A DNA stretch of 64,000 nt from Pacificibacter marinus (GCF_900109555.1 NZ_FNZV01000008.1:124001-188000); one strand, 5' to 3'; shown: positions 8,328 through 18,703, numbered from the stretch's first letter. Notes: a model not told the origin generated them from the letters alone. Made by a program: numbers and translations.

Positions 8328-9096
8328 CTATGTCTCCTGTTTCTATACGCAACGGATGAGAAAAAACATCAAAACCCTGCCCGCGCGCAAAAGCCGCAAG
8401 GGTCACACCAGCCTTATCTGCAACATCCACAGCAAGGGCGGTCGGGGCGGAAACTGCAATCAAAACGGGGCATCCGGCCATGGCCGTTTTTTGCACCATA
8501 TCGACGGAAATGCGACTGGTTATGATAAATGCACCGCTGCGTGTATCAATACCCGCACGCGCCAAGGCCCCGATAACTTTGTCCAACGCATTGTGCCGTC
8601 CGATATCTTCGCGCACCAACACAACCCCCTTGCTGGGCAGTAAAAACCCAACGGCATGGACCGCACGCGTAGCATCATGCAGCGGTTGCTGAGCGCGCAA
8701 CTGCACGCTGGCGGTGCCAACGTCTTTGGCTGTCAAAAGCCCCCTAGATAAGGGCAGGACCGGTAAAGGGCGCATCGCTTCGCTCAAGCTATCGATCCCA
8801 CATAACCCGCACCCAACTGGACCAGCCATGTGCCGCCGCCGCGCGTCTAAAGCTTGAGATTTTTCCGGCGTTAACCAAAGCTGCGCCTCAAGGCCCGTCT
8901 CATGTGTCGCAATATCCAAGCGTTCGATATCAGATACCTGCGAAATAAAGCCTTCGGTCAAAGCAAAACCATAGGCGAAATCTTTCACGTCTTGCGGACT
9001 CGCCATCATCACAGCCTGCGTCGTGCCATTGCACGTCAGCGCGACGGCAACCTCTTCGGGCAAACAATGCCCCGCCATATGTCTAAATGTTTCCAT
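8314..9096 (-). CDS. fdhD: Formate dehydrogenase accessory sulfurtransferase
   Basis: This 260-residue protein belongs to the FdhD/FdsC family. It has the paired cysteines in GCGLCG that carry sulfur from a cysteine desulfurase, and the conserved EDIGRHNALDKVIG block. FdhD sulfurates the molybdenum cofactor and delivers it to the formate dehydrogenase catalytic subunit. It begins nine bases after the fdsA stop in the same operon, where fdsC is expected. Confidence 0.93.
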   Translation of the reverse strand: METFRHMAGHCLPEEVAVALTCNGTTQAVMMASPQDVKDFAYGFALTEGFISQVSDIERLDIATHETGLEAQLWLTPEKSQALDARRRHMAGPVGCGLCGIDSLSEAMRPLPVLPLSRGLLTAKDVGTASVQLRAQQPLHDATRAVHAVGFLLPSKGVVLVREDIGRHNALDKVIGALARAGIDTRSGAFIITSRISVDMVQKTAMAGCPVLIAVSAPTALAVDVADKAGVTLAAFARGQGFDVFSHPLRIETGDIDVAR

Positions 9097-9105
9097 GCGC
9101 CCGCT

Positions 9106-12012
9106 TTACTCTGCCGCAGGAATGACGCGGCGCGACTGCACGGCTTGCGATGCATAATCTGTTTGCCAGTCACTTGGCCCATTTGACAGACTCACTTGTA
9201 CGGCTGTCACCTTGTATTCGGGGCAATTGGTTGCCCAATCGGAATAGTCCGTAGTGATTACATTCGCCTGCGTATCGGGATGGTGGAACGTGGTGTAAAC
9301 AACTCCTGTGCTGACACGATCAGTGATCTTCACGCGCAAAGATGTCTCACCCGCACGCGAAGTCAGCCGCACCCAATCTCCATCATTGATCCCCCGCACT
9401 TCAGCGTCATGAGGATGCACTTCTAGCCAATCTTGATCATGCCACACAACGTTATCTGTTCGCCGCGTTTGCGCACCAACATTGTATTGCGACAGGATCC
9501 GTCCTGTAGTCAAAAGCAACGGAAAACGCGGACCTGTACGCTCATCAGTGGCGATGTATTCAGTGACCATAAATCGCCCTTTACCACGCACGAAGCCACC
9601 GACATGCATCAATGGGGTTCCCTCAGGATGCTCAGCGTTGCAAGGCCATTGCACCGACCCTTTGTCATCCAAAAGCTGATACGATACATGCGCAAATGAC
9701 GGCGTGGTCGCGGCGATTTCATTCATGATCTCGCTTGGATGTGTATATGTCCAATCCGCCCCCATCGCATTCGCCAGCATTTGGGTCACTTCCCAATCGC
9801 CATACCCATTGCGCGGGGCCATAACTTTGCGCACGCGATTGATACGACGCTCGGCATTGGTGAAAGTACCGTCTTTTTCCAAAAACGTCGATCCGGGCAA
9901 AAATACATGAGCGTAATTGGCGGTCTCGTTCAAAAATAGATCATGCACGATGACGCATTCCATAGCTGCTAAACCAGCAGCGACATGTTTAGTGTCTGGA
10001 TCGGATTGCAAGATATCTTCGCCCTGACAATAGAGCCCTTTAAAGGTGCCATCGACAGCGGCATCAAGCATATTCGGGATACGAAGCCCTGCTTCAGGGT
10101 CGATTTTCACCCCCCAAAGGCTTTCAAAAACATCGCGCACATCGCTATTTTTCACATGACGATACCCTGGCAACTCATGCGGAAAAGATCCCATATCACA
10201 GGCACCTTGCACATTGTTTTGCCCCCGAAGTGGATTCACACCAACGCCTTCGCGGCCAATGTTTCCAGTCAACATGGCAAGGTTAGCGATAGCCATAACG
10301 GTTGTGGACCCTTGGCTGTGCTCTGTCACCCCAAGCCCATAGTAAATCGCACCATTTCCGCCGGTGGCGAACAAGCGCGCTGCGGCGCGCAGTTCACCCG
10401 CATGGACGCCAGTCAACAACGTCGTGGCTTCGGGGCTATGCTTGGAATCAGAGACAAAAGCGGCATAATCAAGAAATTCATCCCAATCGCAGCGTGTGCG
10501 AATATAGTCTTCATCCATCAAACCTTCAGTAACGATTACATGCGCAATCGCAGTCACCACGGCAACGTTAGTACCGGGGCGCAGCGGCAAATGGTGGGCG
10601 GCAGAAATATGCGGGGACTTCACCAAATCAATACGGCGCGGATCAATCACGATCAGCTTAGCGCCTTGGCGCAAACGCTTCTTAAGGCGTGAGGCAAAAA
10701 CCGGATGGCCATCCGTTGGATTAGCCCCAATAACCACCACCACATCGCTGTGTTCAACACTGTCAAAGTCCTGTGTTCCCGCAGAAGTCCCGAATGCTTG
10801 CCCCAACCCATACCCCGTCGGCGAATGGCAAACGCGCGCACAGGTGTCGGTATTGTTATTGCCGAATACAGCCCGCGCCAATTTTTGCACCAGATAGGTT
10901 TCCTCGTTGGTGCAGCGGCTTGACGTAATCACCCCGATTGATTTTTGCCCGTATTTTTTTTGCAAGCTGCGCATCTTTTTTGCGGCAAAGCCAAGAGCGT
11001 CATCCCATGATACTTCGCGCCATGGCTCATCGATGGTATCGCGGATCATGGGCGAAGTAATGCGATCACTGTGGCTGGCGTAGCCATAGGCAAAACGACC
11101 TTTGACACAGGAATGTCCGCGGTTCGCTTTGCCGTTTTTATAAGGCACCATACGCACCAAAGTATCGCCGTTCAATTCAGCTTTAAACGAACAGCCAACC
11201 CCGCAATAAGCGCAGGTTGTCACAACAGATTTGGTAGGTGTGCCCAACTCAATCACTGATTTTTCTTGCAGCGTTGCAGTTGGGCAGGCCTGCACGCAAG
11301 CTCCGCAACTCACGCAATCAGACGACATAAAGTCATCCAACTTGGTGCCCGCAGAAATACGGCTATCAAAACCGCGCCCCTCCATCGTCAATGCAAAGGT
11401 ACCCTGAACTTCTTCGCAAGCCCGCACACAACGCGAGCACGCGATACATTTGGAGGGCTCATAGGTGAAATACGGATTACTTTCGTCTTTCGGCATGTAT
11501 TTCGGGTTTGGCCTCGTCGCAGTGCGCGTCACAAAATGCGTATCTTTTGCATTGTACCGCACATCACGCAGACCAACGACACCAGCCATGTCTTGCAATT
11601 CGCAATCGCCATTGGCCGCACAGGTCAGGCAATCCAAAGGATGATCCGAAATGTAGAGTTCCATCACCCCTTTGCGTAGCTTTTGCACTTTTGGCGTTTG
11701 GGTTTTGACCACCATGCCCTCGGTCACCGGCGTGGTACACGACGCAGGCAAACCGCGTCGTCCTTCGATTTCAACCGAACATAAGCGGCATGATCCAAAG
11801 GCTTCCAAATTGTCAGAGGCACATAGTTTTGGTACCGCGATCCCAGCTTCTGCAGCGGCGCGCATCACCGAAGTACCTTCAGGCACCGTGACCTCAAAGC
11901 CATCAATCACCAATGTGACAGGCGTGCCGAATTTGGCAGGTGTCCCCATGTCGCGATCATCTTGCAGGCCCGTTTTGCCAGCCTCACTCCAAGGGATTAT
12001 GAAATCTTTCAT
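9106..12012 (-). CDS. fdsA: NAD-dependent formate dehydrogenase, molybdenum catalytic alpha subunit
   Basis: The 968-residue protein oxidises formate to carbon dioxide at a bis-MGD molybdenum site. The cofactor motifs are visible in order: an N-terminal [2Fe-2S] domain (Cys64, 75, 78, 92); a His-Cys3 [4Fe-4S] site (His124, Cys128, 131, 137); two ferredoxin-type clusters (Cys189/192/195/199 and Cys233/236/239/243); and the proximal cluster (Cys267, 270, 274, 302). The molybdenum ligand is probably Cys395 in RVCHSPTG; it is cysteine, not selenocysteine. The start overlaps the fdsB stop by four bases (ATGA). The layout matches the soluble Rhodobacter capsulatus and Cupriavidus enzymes. Confidence 0.96.
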   Translation of the reverse strand: MKDFIIPWSEAGKTGLQDDRDMGTPAKFGTPVTLVIDGFEVTVPEGTSVMRAAAEAGIAVPKLCASDNLEAFGSCRLCSVEIEGRRGLPASCTTPVTEGMVVKTQTPKVQKLRKGVMELYISDHPLDCLTCAANGDCELQDMAGVVGLRDVRYNAKDTHFVTRTATRPNPKYMPKDESNPYFTYEPSKCIACSRCVRACEEVQGTFALTMEGRGFDSRISAGTKLDDFMSSDCVSCGACVQACPTATLQEKSVIELGTPTKSVVTTCAYCGVGCSFKAELNGDTLVRMVPYKNGKANRGHSCVKGRFAYGYASHSDRITSPMIRDTIDEPWREVSWDDALGFAAKKMRSLQKKYGQKSIGVITSSRCTNEETYLVQKLARAVFGNNNTDTCARVCHSPTGYGLGQAFGTSAGTQDFDSVEHSDVVVVIGANPTDGHPVFASRLKKRLRQGAKLIVIDPRRIDLVKSPHISAAHHLPLRPGTNVAVVTAIAHVIVTEGLMDEDYIRTRCDWDEFLDYAAFVSDSKHSPEATTLLTGVHAGELRAAARLFATGGNGAIYYGLGVTEHSQGSTTVMAIANLAMLTGNIGREGVGVNPLRGQNNVQGACDMGSFPHELPGYRHVKNSDVRDVFESLWGVKIDPEAGLRIPNMLDAAVDGTFKGLYCQGEDILQSDPDTKHVAAGLAAMECVIVHDLFLNETANYAHVFLPGSTFLEKDGTFTNAERRINRVRKVMAPRNGYGDWEVTQMLANAMGADWTYTHPSEIMNEIAATTPSFAHVSYQLLDDKGSVQWPCNAEHPEGTPLMHVGGFVRGKGRFMVTEYIATDERTGPRFPLLLTTGRILSQYNVGAQTRRTDNVVWHDQDWLEVHPHDAEVRGINDGDWVRLTSRAGETSLRVKITDRVSTGVVYTTFHHPDTQANVITTDYSDWATNCPEYKVTAVQVSLSNGPSDWQTDYASQAVQSRRVIPAAE

Positions 12013-13526
12013 GTCGATGCCTCCACTTTTGAGACGAAATCATCGGGGAACTGCGTGAGCGCAGACATGACAGGATAGGGGGTAAACCCGCCCAAAGCGC
12101 AAAGCGACCCGTCTCGCATCGTATCACATAAATCGGTCAAAAGCTCTTTCGCAGTCGCGTCCCCAGCTGCGATGCGATCAATCGTTTCAACCCCACGCAC
12201 AGCGCCAATCCGGCACGGTGTGCATTTTCCACAGCTTTCTATTGCGCAAAATTCCATTGCAAATCGCGCCATTGATAGCATGTCCGTTGTGTCATCAAAC
12301 ACCACGACACCAGCATGGCCAATCAATCCGCCAGCGGCGTCAAATTCTTCATAACCGATCAATGTGTCGAACTTTTCAGGCGGCATATAAGCCCCTAAAG
12401 GTCCGCCCACTTGAACCGCTTTCACCGGTTTACCTGATGCCGTACCTCCGCAAATATCAGTGATCAATTCACCCAAAGGGATGCCAAAAGGGACTTCAAA
12501 CAGTCCGCCATGTGCGACATTTCCGGCGATCTGCAACGCAGTCGTTCCACGTGAACGCCCAATGCCGAAATCTTTGTAAAACGCGGCACCTTTTTCAAAG
12601 ATGACAGGCACCGTTGCAAGAGACAAAACATTATTCACCACCGTGGGCTTTCCGAACAAACCTTCAAGTGCAGGAAGCGGTGGTTTAGCCCGTACAACAC
12701 CACGTTTGCCTTCCAAAGAATTCAAAAGTGATGTTTCCTCACCGCAGACATACGCCCCTGCGCCGACGCGTACTTCGAGATAAAAAATGCGACCCGAACC
12801 AAGTACATTTGCCCCCAAAAGCCCCACATCCAACGCCTGCTTGATGGCTTTGTTCATTACCGACATGGCATCAGGATATTCAGAGCGCAAATAAATGTAG
12901 CCTTGCGTGGCACCGACCCCGAGCCCTGCGATGATCATGCCTTCGATCAGACAAAATGGATCACCCTCGATCAACATACGGTCAGCAAACGTACCGCTGT
13001 CCCCTTCATCGGCATTACACACAATGTATTTTTGATCGGCCTTGGCCCCCAGCACGGTGTTCCATTTGATCCCTGTAGGAAATCCAGCACCGCCACGTCC
13101 GCGCAAGCCAGACTTAGTAACCTCATCTATGATATCTTGCTCCACCATGGATAGGGCGCGATTGAGCCCCAAAAGTCCGCCCTGAGCCTTGTAATCTTCC
13201 AAGTTCAACGGATCGATCACCCCACACCGCGCAAAGGTGATCCGTGTTTGTTTAGCGAAAAAGGGAATATCCTCGACCGCGCCCAATGATGATAAAGTTC
13301 CATCCAAAAGCGCGGGAACATCGCAGAGTTGCACAGCGCCATAAGCCTGCCGTCCCGTGCCTCTGTCAACTTCAACCAAAGGTTCCAGCCAAACCATGCC
13401 ACGCGATCCGTTACGAATTAACTCGATTTTCAACCCACGGGAATTTGCTTCATCAGCAACAGCTTGGGCAAGCTCATCTGCCCCTAAAGCTTTGGCAGCA
13501 CTGTCTAAGGGAACATAGATTTTCAT
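12009..13526 (-). CDS. fdsB: NAD-dependent formate dehydrogenase, beta (NADH/FMN) subunit
   Basis: The 505-residue protein joins an N-terminal thioredoxin-like domain of about 120 residues to a NuoF-like diaphorase. The glycine-rich NADH/FMN motif GRGGAGFPTGIKW is near residue 145. The [4Fe-4S] cysteines are in ESCGKCTPCRIG and a later SLCALGG. It passes electrons from FdsA through FMN to NAD+, giving NADH in the cytoplasm. It overlaps both neighbours by four bases, showing tight translational coupling of fdsG, fdsB and fdsA. Confidence 0.95.
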   Translation of the reverse strand: MKIYVPLDSAAKALGADELAQAVADEANSRGLKIELIRNGSRGMVWLEPLVEVDRGTGRQAYGAVQLCDVPALLDGTLSSLGAVEDIPFFAKQTRITFARCGVIDPLNLEDYKAQGGLLGLNRALSMVEQDIIDEVTKSGLRGRGGAGFPTGIKWNTVLGAKADQKYIVCNADEGDSGTFADRMLIEGDPFCLIEGMIIAGLGVGATQGYIYLRSEYPDAMSVMNKAIKQALDVGLLGANVLGSGRIFYLEVRVGAGAYVCGEETSLLNSLEGKRGVVRAKPPLPALEGLFGKPTVVNNVLSLATVPVIFEKGAAFYKDFGIGRSRGTTALQIAGNVAHGGLFEVPFGIPLGELITDICGGTASGKPVKAVQVGGPLGAYMPPEKFDTLIGYEEFDAAGGLIGHAGVVVFDDTTDMLSMARFAMEFCAIESCGKCTPCRIGAVRGVETIDRIAAGDATAKELLTDLCDTMRDGSLCALGGFTPYPVMSALTQFPDDFVSKVEAST

Positions 13527-13999
13527 ACGTCCACCTCTTCCAAAATTTGCGCCATGCGGCCTGTGTCAACACGACCTATGACCTTGCCGTCCACCATCGC
13601 AGCTGGGCCGCAAGCGCAGAGCCCAAGGCAATACACAGGCTCAATGGTGACAGATCCGTTGGCCGTGGTCCCGTGCCATTGTAAGCCGAGTTTTGCCAAA
13701 GTGGCCTCGGCCAAATCATTGGCACCAACCGCTTGGCACGCCTCTGCACGGCAAATTTTGATAACATGCCGGCCTGCGGGTGCCCCTTTGAAATCATGAT
13801 AAAAAGACAAGACACCATGCACCTCAGCAGCACTGATATTCAACGTTTGCGCAAGCAGTGGAACTGCGGCCTGAGGCACATATCCGAATGTGCCTTGCAG
13901 ATCGTGCAACATCGGCAAAAGCGGGCCCTCTCGTGATTGCGTTTGTGCAATTATGTCCAAAATCGCCGCATCTGTCGGCTGGTCATGAGGGGGGCGCAT
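13523..13999 (-). CDS. fdsG: NAD-dependent formate dehydrogenase, gamma (24 kDa, [2Fe-2S]) subunit
   Basis: This 158-residue NuoE-like protein has four [2Fe-2S] ligands, Cys83 and Cys88 (CRAEACQ) and Cys124 and Cys128 (CLGLC). It is the first gene of the fds operon and works with FdsB in electron transfer to NAD+. The usual divergent LysR regulator fdsR is not next to it. A DMT transporter on the same strand lies upstream. Confidence 0.94.
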   Translation of the reverse strand: MRPPHDQPTDAAILDIIAQTQSREGPLLPMLHDLQGTFGYVPQAAVPLLAQTLNISAAEVHGVLSFYHDFKGAPAGRHVIKICRAEACQAVGANDLAEATLAKLGLQWHGTTANGSVTIEPVYCLGLCACGPAAMVDGKVIGRVDTGRMAQILEEVDV

Positions 14000-14149
14000 C
14001 GCGTGTCCTTTGTACTGTTGGCTTAGATGAGCACGCCTGGGCCCTCAATTTCAACCATCAACTTAACGAAACAACGCATGCCCTGATGTGCAAATTTTTA
14101 TGATCTAAAAGCCATTCCATGCAAAACCTCGCACAACCCAGCCAATTTC

Positions 14150-15094
14150 TTATTTGACCTTTACACGTCGCAAGAACGGCGAAATTCGAAAAGAGGCTGC
14201 AGATGAGGCGCGTGAACGTGTTCGCAAAACTGGTGTGTTTTTCGATGTACCACTTTTGGCTTCGCGGAACACGATATATAGACCCGACATAATGATGATG
14301 CTCGCTCCGAGAATAGTGGCCATATCAATGGATTCACCGAAGAAAAGCGTACCAAAAATTGTGGCCCAAATAATTTGTGAATACTGCATTGGGGCGACGA
14401 TGGCCGCCTCGGACGCTTTATAGGCGATGATCAAAAAGACCCCTCCTGTGAAGCCAAGCAACGACAGCGCACCGATACCACCAAGGTCGTTAATCGGCAT
14501 CGGTTTATAGGCGATGGTCATCAAACCACCCATGATCACAAAATTTGCCACCATAGGATACAGCATCAGCACAACAGTTCGCTCTTCACGGCCAACTTTA
14601 CGCACGATAATCGACGCAAGCCCGCCGACAAAGGCACAGGTCAAAGCGGCAAGGTGGCCCAATGTGAATTCTGTAGCACCAGGCCTAAGCACCACGAACA
14701 CTCCGATCAATCCCACAACTACAGCGCCCCACCGGTGCACCCCAACGCGTTCACCAAGTACAGGGATAGAGAGAATTGTGATAAGCAGCGGCGTGGCAAA
14801 CAAAATGGCATAAACTTGGGCGAGCGGCAAAACCGTAAACGCATAAAAGGCACACATCGCGTTTGTCGTCGCGCAGGCAGTTCTCAACGCAGTCCACCAC
14901 GGGTGAACAGGGCGTAAATGACCAGATGTTTTGTCACGCATCAGCATGAAGGTCACGAGCGGAAAGGAAAACAGCGTAGAGAAAAAGATCATCTGAAACG
15001 GCGAATAGGACACGCCCAGATATTTAATCACAGCGTCATGACTCGCAAAAACAGCGAAAGCGAATAGAGCGTAAAAAGCACCGGAGATATTCAT
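14150..15094 (-). CDS. EamA-family (DMT) membrane transporter
   Basis: From ATG 15094 (GGAAAG just upstream) the protein has 314 residues. It has about ten hydrophobic helices in two EamA repeats, the usual form of drug/metabolite exporters of the inner membrane. A basic tail of about 35 residues rich in Arg and Lys ends the protein and should face the cytoplasm. The substrate cannot be inferred. A longer frame to 15193 exists but would place a hydrophilic segment before the first helix. It is transcribed toward fdsG, 150 bases away, without an obvious terminator between. Confidence 0.85.
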   Translation of the reverse strand: MNISGAFYALFAFAVFASHDAVIKYLGVSYSPFQMIFFSTLFSFPLVTFMLMRDKTSGHLRPVHPWWTALRTACATTNAMCAFYAFTVLPLAQVYAILFATPLLITILSIPVLGERVGVHRWGAVVVGLIGVFVVLRPGATEFTLGHLAALTCAFVGGLASIIVRKVGREERTVVLMLYPMVANFVIMGGLMTIAYKPMPINDLGGIGALSLLGFTGGVFLIIAYKASEAAIVAPMQYSQIIWATIFGTLFFGESIDMATILGASIIIMSGLYIVFREAKSGTSKNTPVLRTRSRASSAASFRISPFLRRVKVK

Positions 15095-15271
15095 ATGCTG
15101 TCTTTCCGAGATATCAGTTGGCAGTAACTGAATATGGTTATTAATTTGTTGCAAGTGTTCTTTACGCGTGCCTCTCTGGCAAGAGCACATCACATATCAT
15201 GCATAAAAAATACACGGAAACACACGACCTGCGGCTATTGCGGCGCACATACGGCTTTGACGCTCACAAAT

Positions 15272-15336
15272 AAAACGCGCTACGCGTTGCAGTCCACCTC
15301 AGGCGCCGCGCCTTTACGATGGATGAAATCCATCGT
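15272..15336. repeat. Cluster of three short perfect palindromes
   Basis: Three inverted repeats follow one another: AACGCG-cta-CGCGTT (15272-15286), AGGCGC-c-GCGCCT (15301-15313) and ACGATGGAT-gaa-ATCCATCGT (15316-15336). They lie between leuB and the DMT gene, which point the same way. The 15095-15378 gap holds no gene I can support. A plus-strand T-tract follows near 15363-15368. They may be protein-binding sites, a small RNA, or a remnant of a REP-like repeat. Confidence 0.45.
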
Positions 15337-15378
15337 GTATCGTTTGCTTGGGGGGCCCGAAGTTTTTTGACTAAGACG

Positions 15379-15415
15379 ATAAAAGCCGAGACACCATTTC
15401 CAGCGCCTCGGCCTT
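15379..15415 (-). terminator. Terminator of leuB
   Basis: On the minus strand AAGGCCGAG pairs with CTCGGCTTT around a 16-base loop and is followed by TTATCG. It begins 19 bases after the leuB stop, where an intrinsic terminator is expected. Confidence 0.7.
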
Positions 15416-15433
15416 GTGCATTTTCACAGTATC

Positions 15434-16537
15434 TTAAAGGCTTGCAGTCAAAGCCTCGATGATTTTATCACCCATCTCGGTTGTCGAAATAGCGGTAACG
15501 CCCTCTTCGCCAAGCAAGTCAGCTGTGCGCGCGCCGCCAGCCAAAACAGTCTCAATCGCTGTTTCCAAACGGGTTGCTTCATCGCCTTGGTCGAATGAAT
15601 AGCGCAGCGCCATTGCAAAGGACAAAACACACGCGATTGGGTTTGCTTTACCTTGGCCAGCAATATCTGGTGCGGAACCATGCACTGGTTCGTACATGGC
15701 TTTAGGGCGGCCATTCGCCATTGGCAGACCCAAAGACGCGGATGGCAACATGCCGAGCGAGCCAGTGAGCATCGCTGCGCAATCAGACAGGATATCGCCG
15801 AACAGGTTGTCGGTCACGATCACGTCGAACTGCTTTGGCGCACGTACCAACTGCATCGCGCCGTTGTCAGCGTACATGTGCGACACTTCAACTTCGGGGT
15901 AATCGACAGCAACTTCATTAACGACATCGCGCCACAAGATGCCCGATTCCATCACGTTGGCTTTTTCCATGGAACACAAACGTTTGTCGCGCTTCATCGC
16001 CAATTCGAACGCAGCGCGTGCAGCGCGTTCAATTTCGCTTTCGGTGTAGCGCTGGGTGTTGATGCCCACGCGTTCGTTGTTTTCTGTGAAAATACCACGC
16101 GGCTCACCAAAGTAGATGCCCGAGGTCAATTCCCGCACGATCATGATATCGAGACCGGCAACGATGTCTTTTTTCAGCGATGAGAAATCGGCCAAAGCGT
16201 CAAAACACTGTGCAGGGCGCAAGTTCGCGAACAGATCCATTTCTTTACGCAGACGCAAAAGGCCACGCTCAGGCTTTACGGAAAAATCGAGATCGTCGTA
16301 TTTTGGACCACCCACAGCACCAAGCAAAACAGCATCTACGCTTTGCGCTTTTTCCATGGTCTCGTCAGAGATCGGCGCGCCGTGCTTGTCGTAGGCAGCA
16401 CCGCCCACAAGATCGTGAGACACGTCAAATTTAAGGCCGCGTTTGTCACCGAACCAGTCGATCACTTTGACGACTTCCGCCATCACTTCAGGGCCAATAC
16501 CGTCACCGGGCAGAATGAGAATAGATGGCGTGCTCAT
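15434..16537 (-). CDS. leuB: 3-isopropylmalate dehydrogenase
   Basis: The 367-residue protein is a typical LeuB. It oxidises and decarboxylates 3-isopropylmalate with NAD+ in leucine synthesis. Visible family motifs are [10 protein letters not shown] at the N-terminus, [19 protein letters not shown] in the substrate region, [21 protein letters not shown] (metal-binding aspartates) and [12 protein letters not shown] (NAD site). ATG 16537 is chosen over an upstream in-frame start because AAGGAA lies ten bases ahead of it. It follows leuC and leuD on the same strand but is separated from them by two unrelated genes. Confidence 0.97.
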   Translation of the reverse strand: MSTPSILILPGDGIGPEVMAEVVKVIDWFGDKRGLKFDVSHDLVGGAAYDKHGAPISDETMEKAQSVDAVLLGAVGGPKYDDLDFSVKPERGLLRLRKEMDLFANLRPAQCFDALADFSSLKKDIVAGLDIMIVRELTSGIYFGEPRGIFTENNERVGINTQRYTESEIERAARAAFELAMKRDKRLCSMEKANVMESGILWRDVVNEVAVDYPEVEVSHMYADNGAMQLVRAPKQFDVIVTDNLFGDILSDCAAMLTGSLGMLPSASLGLPMANGRPKAMYEPVHGSAPDIAGQGKANPIACVLSFAMALRYSFDQGDEATRLETAIETVLAGGARTADLLGEEGVTAISTTEMGDKIIEALTASL

Positions 16538-16706
16538 GTCGTGGTTTCCTTGTATCAAAATGTTGATCTCGCGTACCCGACAAGGGTCGAAACGTCAAGG
16601 AATGGAACATTTTAGACGACATAATATTGAGGCTACACAGCACCATAACAAACCATGTGACATGCATAATCAAAGCCACATCTACGGCACAGCTTTGCGC
16701 CGAGCC

Positions 16707-17771
16707 TTATGGCCGCGCAAGGTCCACCCAAACAAGGCCATGCCGAAACAAAGGCCCTTCTGCGTTCGAAGAATTTGACCATTCAACACCTGTCGCAACG
16801 ACAGTAAACTCAGCAGACGGCAAAACATAATCCACCCGTAGGTTGCCCGGAACAGGATCATCCCAATCCGCGGTATCAAGCGCGGCATCGCCCGTGTGCG
16901 TGTCATTGGCAATACTTGCGGCAAACTGTGCACGGGGCTGAGGGTCTTGCAAGCGCGGGTCTGCCAAAAGCTGTTGCATATCTGCGTGGTGGCCTCCTCC
17001 ATCGTTTGGATCAAGGTTGGCATCACCGAGAAAAATGAATGGACCAGTTGGTGCGGGCGTATCGATCCGACCATCCAAATAGTGTCGCCAAAACGCAATC
17101 TCATCAGCATTGCGCCAACCATTGCGGTCCTCATCCCCATCGAAAACAGGTGTGGTTGCATAGAAAGCCAACAAATTAAGAGATTTCAGCCCCCATGTGA
17201 TCGGCACATCCCAATGGCTGCTGGAAGACAAGCGTAGGACATCTAAATCTTGCGCATCAAAATACGAATTCGGCAAACGCGCGTCCGGCAAGTCACGCCA
17301 CAGCAACGTTGAAAAGTCGCGTAAGCCATCAACATCAATGGGCAAACGCGACAACAAAGCGAGTCCGCCTTGTCCATGAAATGCACCAAAAGACTGCGCG
17401 TCTTGTTGTTCACCCAAAATACCGTTTTTATTCAAATCACGGCCAGTTGCCAAACCTGCATTACTTATCCGACTCAAGACATAGGGGTACTCTGCACCAG
17501 CTTGAGTGAACGCCGCAGCAAGCGCGCGTGCCGTATGACCGTCAAAATCAGTATCAATGCCCGTGAGCAAAATCACATCTGGATTGATGTTTTCAATATG
17601 AGCAATCGCATGTGAAACCTGTGCATCCTTGCCGGATAAAATATCGCGGACCAACAGCCCCGGCCCTTTGCGCGACAACTCAGGATTCCACGTCGCGACA
17701 CGCAGAACATCTTGTGCAAACAGCGCATTTGGTAAAAGAAAAAAACAAAAGATCAGCGCTGAGCGGATCAC
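16707..17771 (-). CDS. Secreted endonuclease/exonuclease/phosphatase (EEP) family protein
   Basis: The 354-residue protein starts with a signal peptide (hydrophobic core, ALFAQ cleavage-like site near residue 20). It then shows EEP-fold blocks: VATWNPEL near the start of the mature part, NPDVILLTGID, FIFLGDANLDPNDGG, and a late DYVLPS. The family hydrolyses phosphodiester or phosphomonoester bonds; the periplasmic substrate is unknown. It begins with GTG overlapping the stop of the upstream membrane-protein gene (GTGA). This pair between leuD and leuB recurs in Rhodobacterales. Confidence 0.85.
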   Translation of the reverse strand: MIRSALIFCFFLLPNALFAQDVLRVATWNPELSRKGPGLLVRDILSGKDAQVSHAIAHIENINPDVILLTGIDTDFDGHTARALAAAFTQAGAEYPYVLSRISNAGLATGRDLNKNGILGEQQDAQSFGAFHGQGGLALLSRLPIDVDGLRDFSTLLWRDLPDARLPNSYFDAQDLDVLRLSSSSHWDVPITWGLKSLNLLAFYATTPVFDGDEDRNGWRNADEIAFWRHYLDGRIDTPAPTGPFIFLGDANLDPNDGGGHHADMQQLLADPRLQDPQPRAQFAASIANDTHTGDAALDTADWDDPVPGNLRVDYVLPSAEFTVVATGVEWSNSSNAEGPLFRHGLVWVDLARP

Positions 17772-18703
17772 GCTGGCATATGTTCAAGATCAGAGGCCGC
17801 ATAAGCTTGGCGGCGCTTGCCTTCGATCATATGCGCGATGCGGTGCATCGCAATCCCGCGCATAAACAAAGAGGACGGCAAAAAGGCCCAAACGGCAACA
17901 GTCCAAATCATCGACTGATAGTTCCCAAGCGCTATAGCGCCAAACAAGTTTGAAGCAGATTGCAAAACAAATGGAATGACAAACGGTAATGCAAACCCCA
18001 GCACCGTATTAACCCTTGCGTCACGCTTCAAACGCGACACAACATCACCGCCAGCGGTGGGGTCAAACGTCGGCAAATTAATCCAAACGTTGAACGATCC
18101 TGATGTCGACGGCCAACGCCGTTGCTGCAACAACAGTAAAAAAATCGACAACGAGATCAGCGAAGAGAGGTAGGAAATTCCCGCGCAGACACGCATGAGA
18201 TTGACGTGATAATCTCCGGAATTTTCAGGCAAGGCGAGCACCATAAGCCGCACGGGCGAATACGGGAAATCCAGCACAAAGCCGATCAAAGCACCAACAG
18301 CAGTGACAAACTCACTAATAATCGTTGGTTCAGAGGCACCCTTACAAATTATTGTCAGCAGAAAGATAGTCGCAAAAAGCGATAGAAACCGCACACGATT
18401 GAATGGCGGGGCATCACGAAATTCAACAAGACCAGGGTAGGCAGACAAATATTCGAAAAAGGTCAGCGCAGCACCAAACAGCGCGACAAGCGCGACAACT
18501 TGAGCAGAGTCAGGTGACACGTTTGGAAGCATCATAGACGGCGTGACGATCAACGCCACGACAAGTATAGCACGCACGAATGCGCCGACCACACGGTTCA
18601 CCACTGTCCATTTCCCTTCAAACTGGCCGTGCATGATACGATGCCACACACTTTTTCCATTTTGACTTCGCCAATAATGGCGATCCGCCTCAATATTGCC
18701 CAA
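17768..18703 (-). CDS. Conserved Rhodobacterales membrane protein of unknown function
   Basis: The 311-residue protein has about six to seven hydrophobic segments, with a soluble loop near residues 195-225. I recognise no enzyme or transporter motif. The start is uncertain: TTG 18703 has AAGG seven bases upstream, and ATG 18634 is an alternative without a good site. It is translationally coupled to the secreted EEP protein, so the two probably act in one envelope process, which is inference only. Confidence 0.7.
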   Translation of the reverse strand: MGNIEADRHYWRSQNGKSVWHRIMHGQFEGKWTVVNRVVGAFVRAILVVALIVTPSMMLPNVSPDSAQVVALVALFGAALTFFEYLSAYPGLVEFRDAPPFNRVRFLSLFATIFLLTIICKGASEPTIISEFVTAVGALIGFVLDFPYSPVRLMVLALPENSGDYHVNLMRVCAGISYLSSLISLSIFLLLLQQRRWPSTSGSFNVWINLPTFDPTAGGDVVSRLKRDARVNTVLGFALPFVIPFVLQSASNLFGAIALGNYQSMIWTVAVWAFLPSSLFMRGIAMHRIAHMIEGKRRQAYAASDLEHMPA

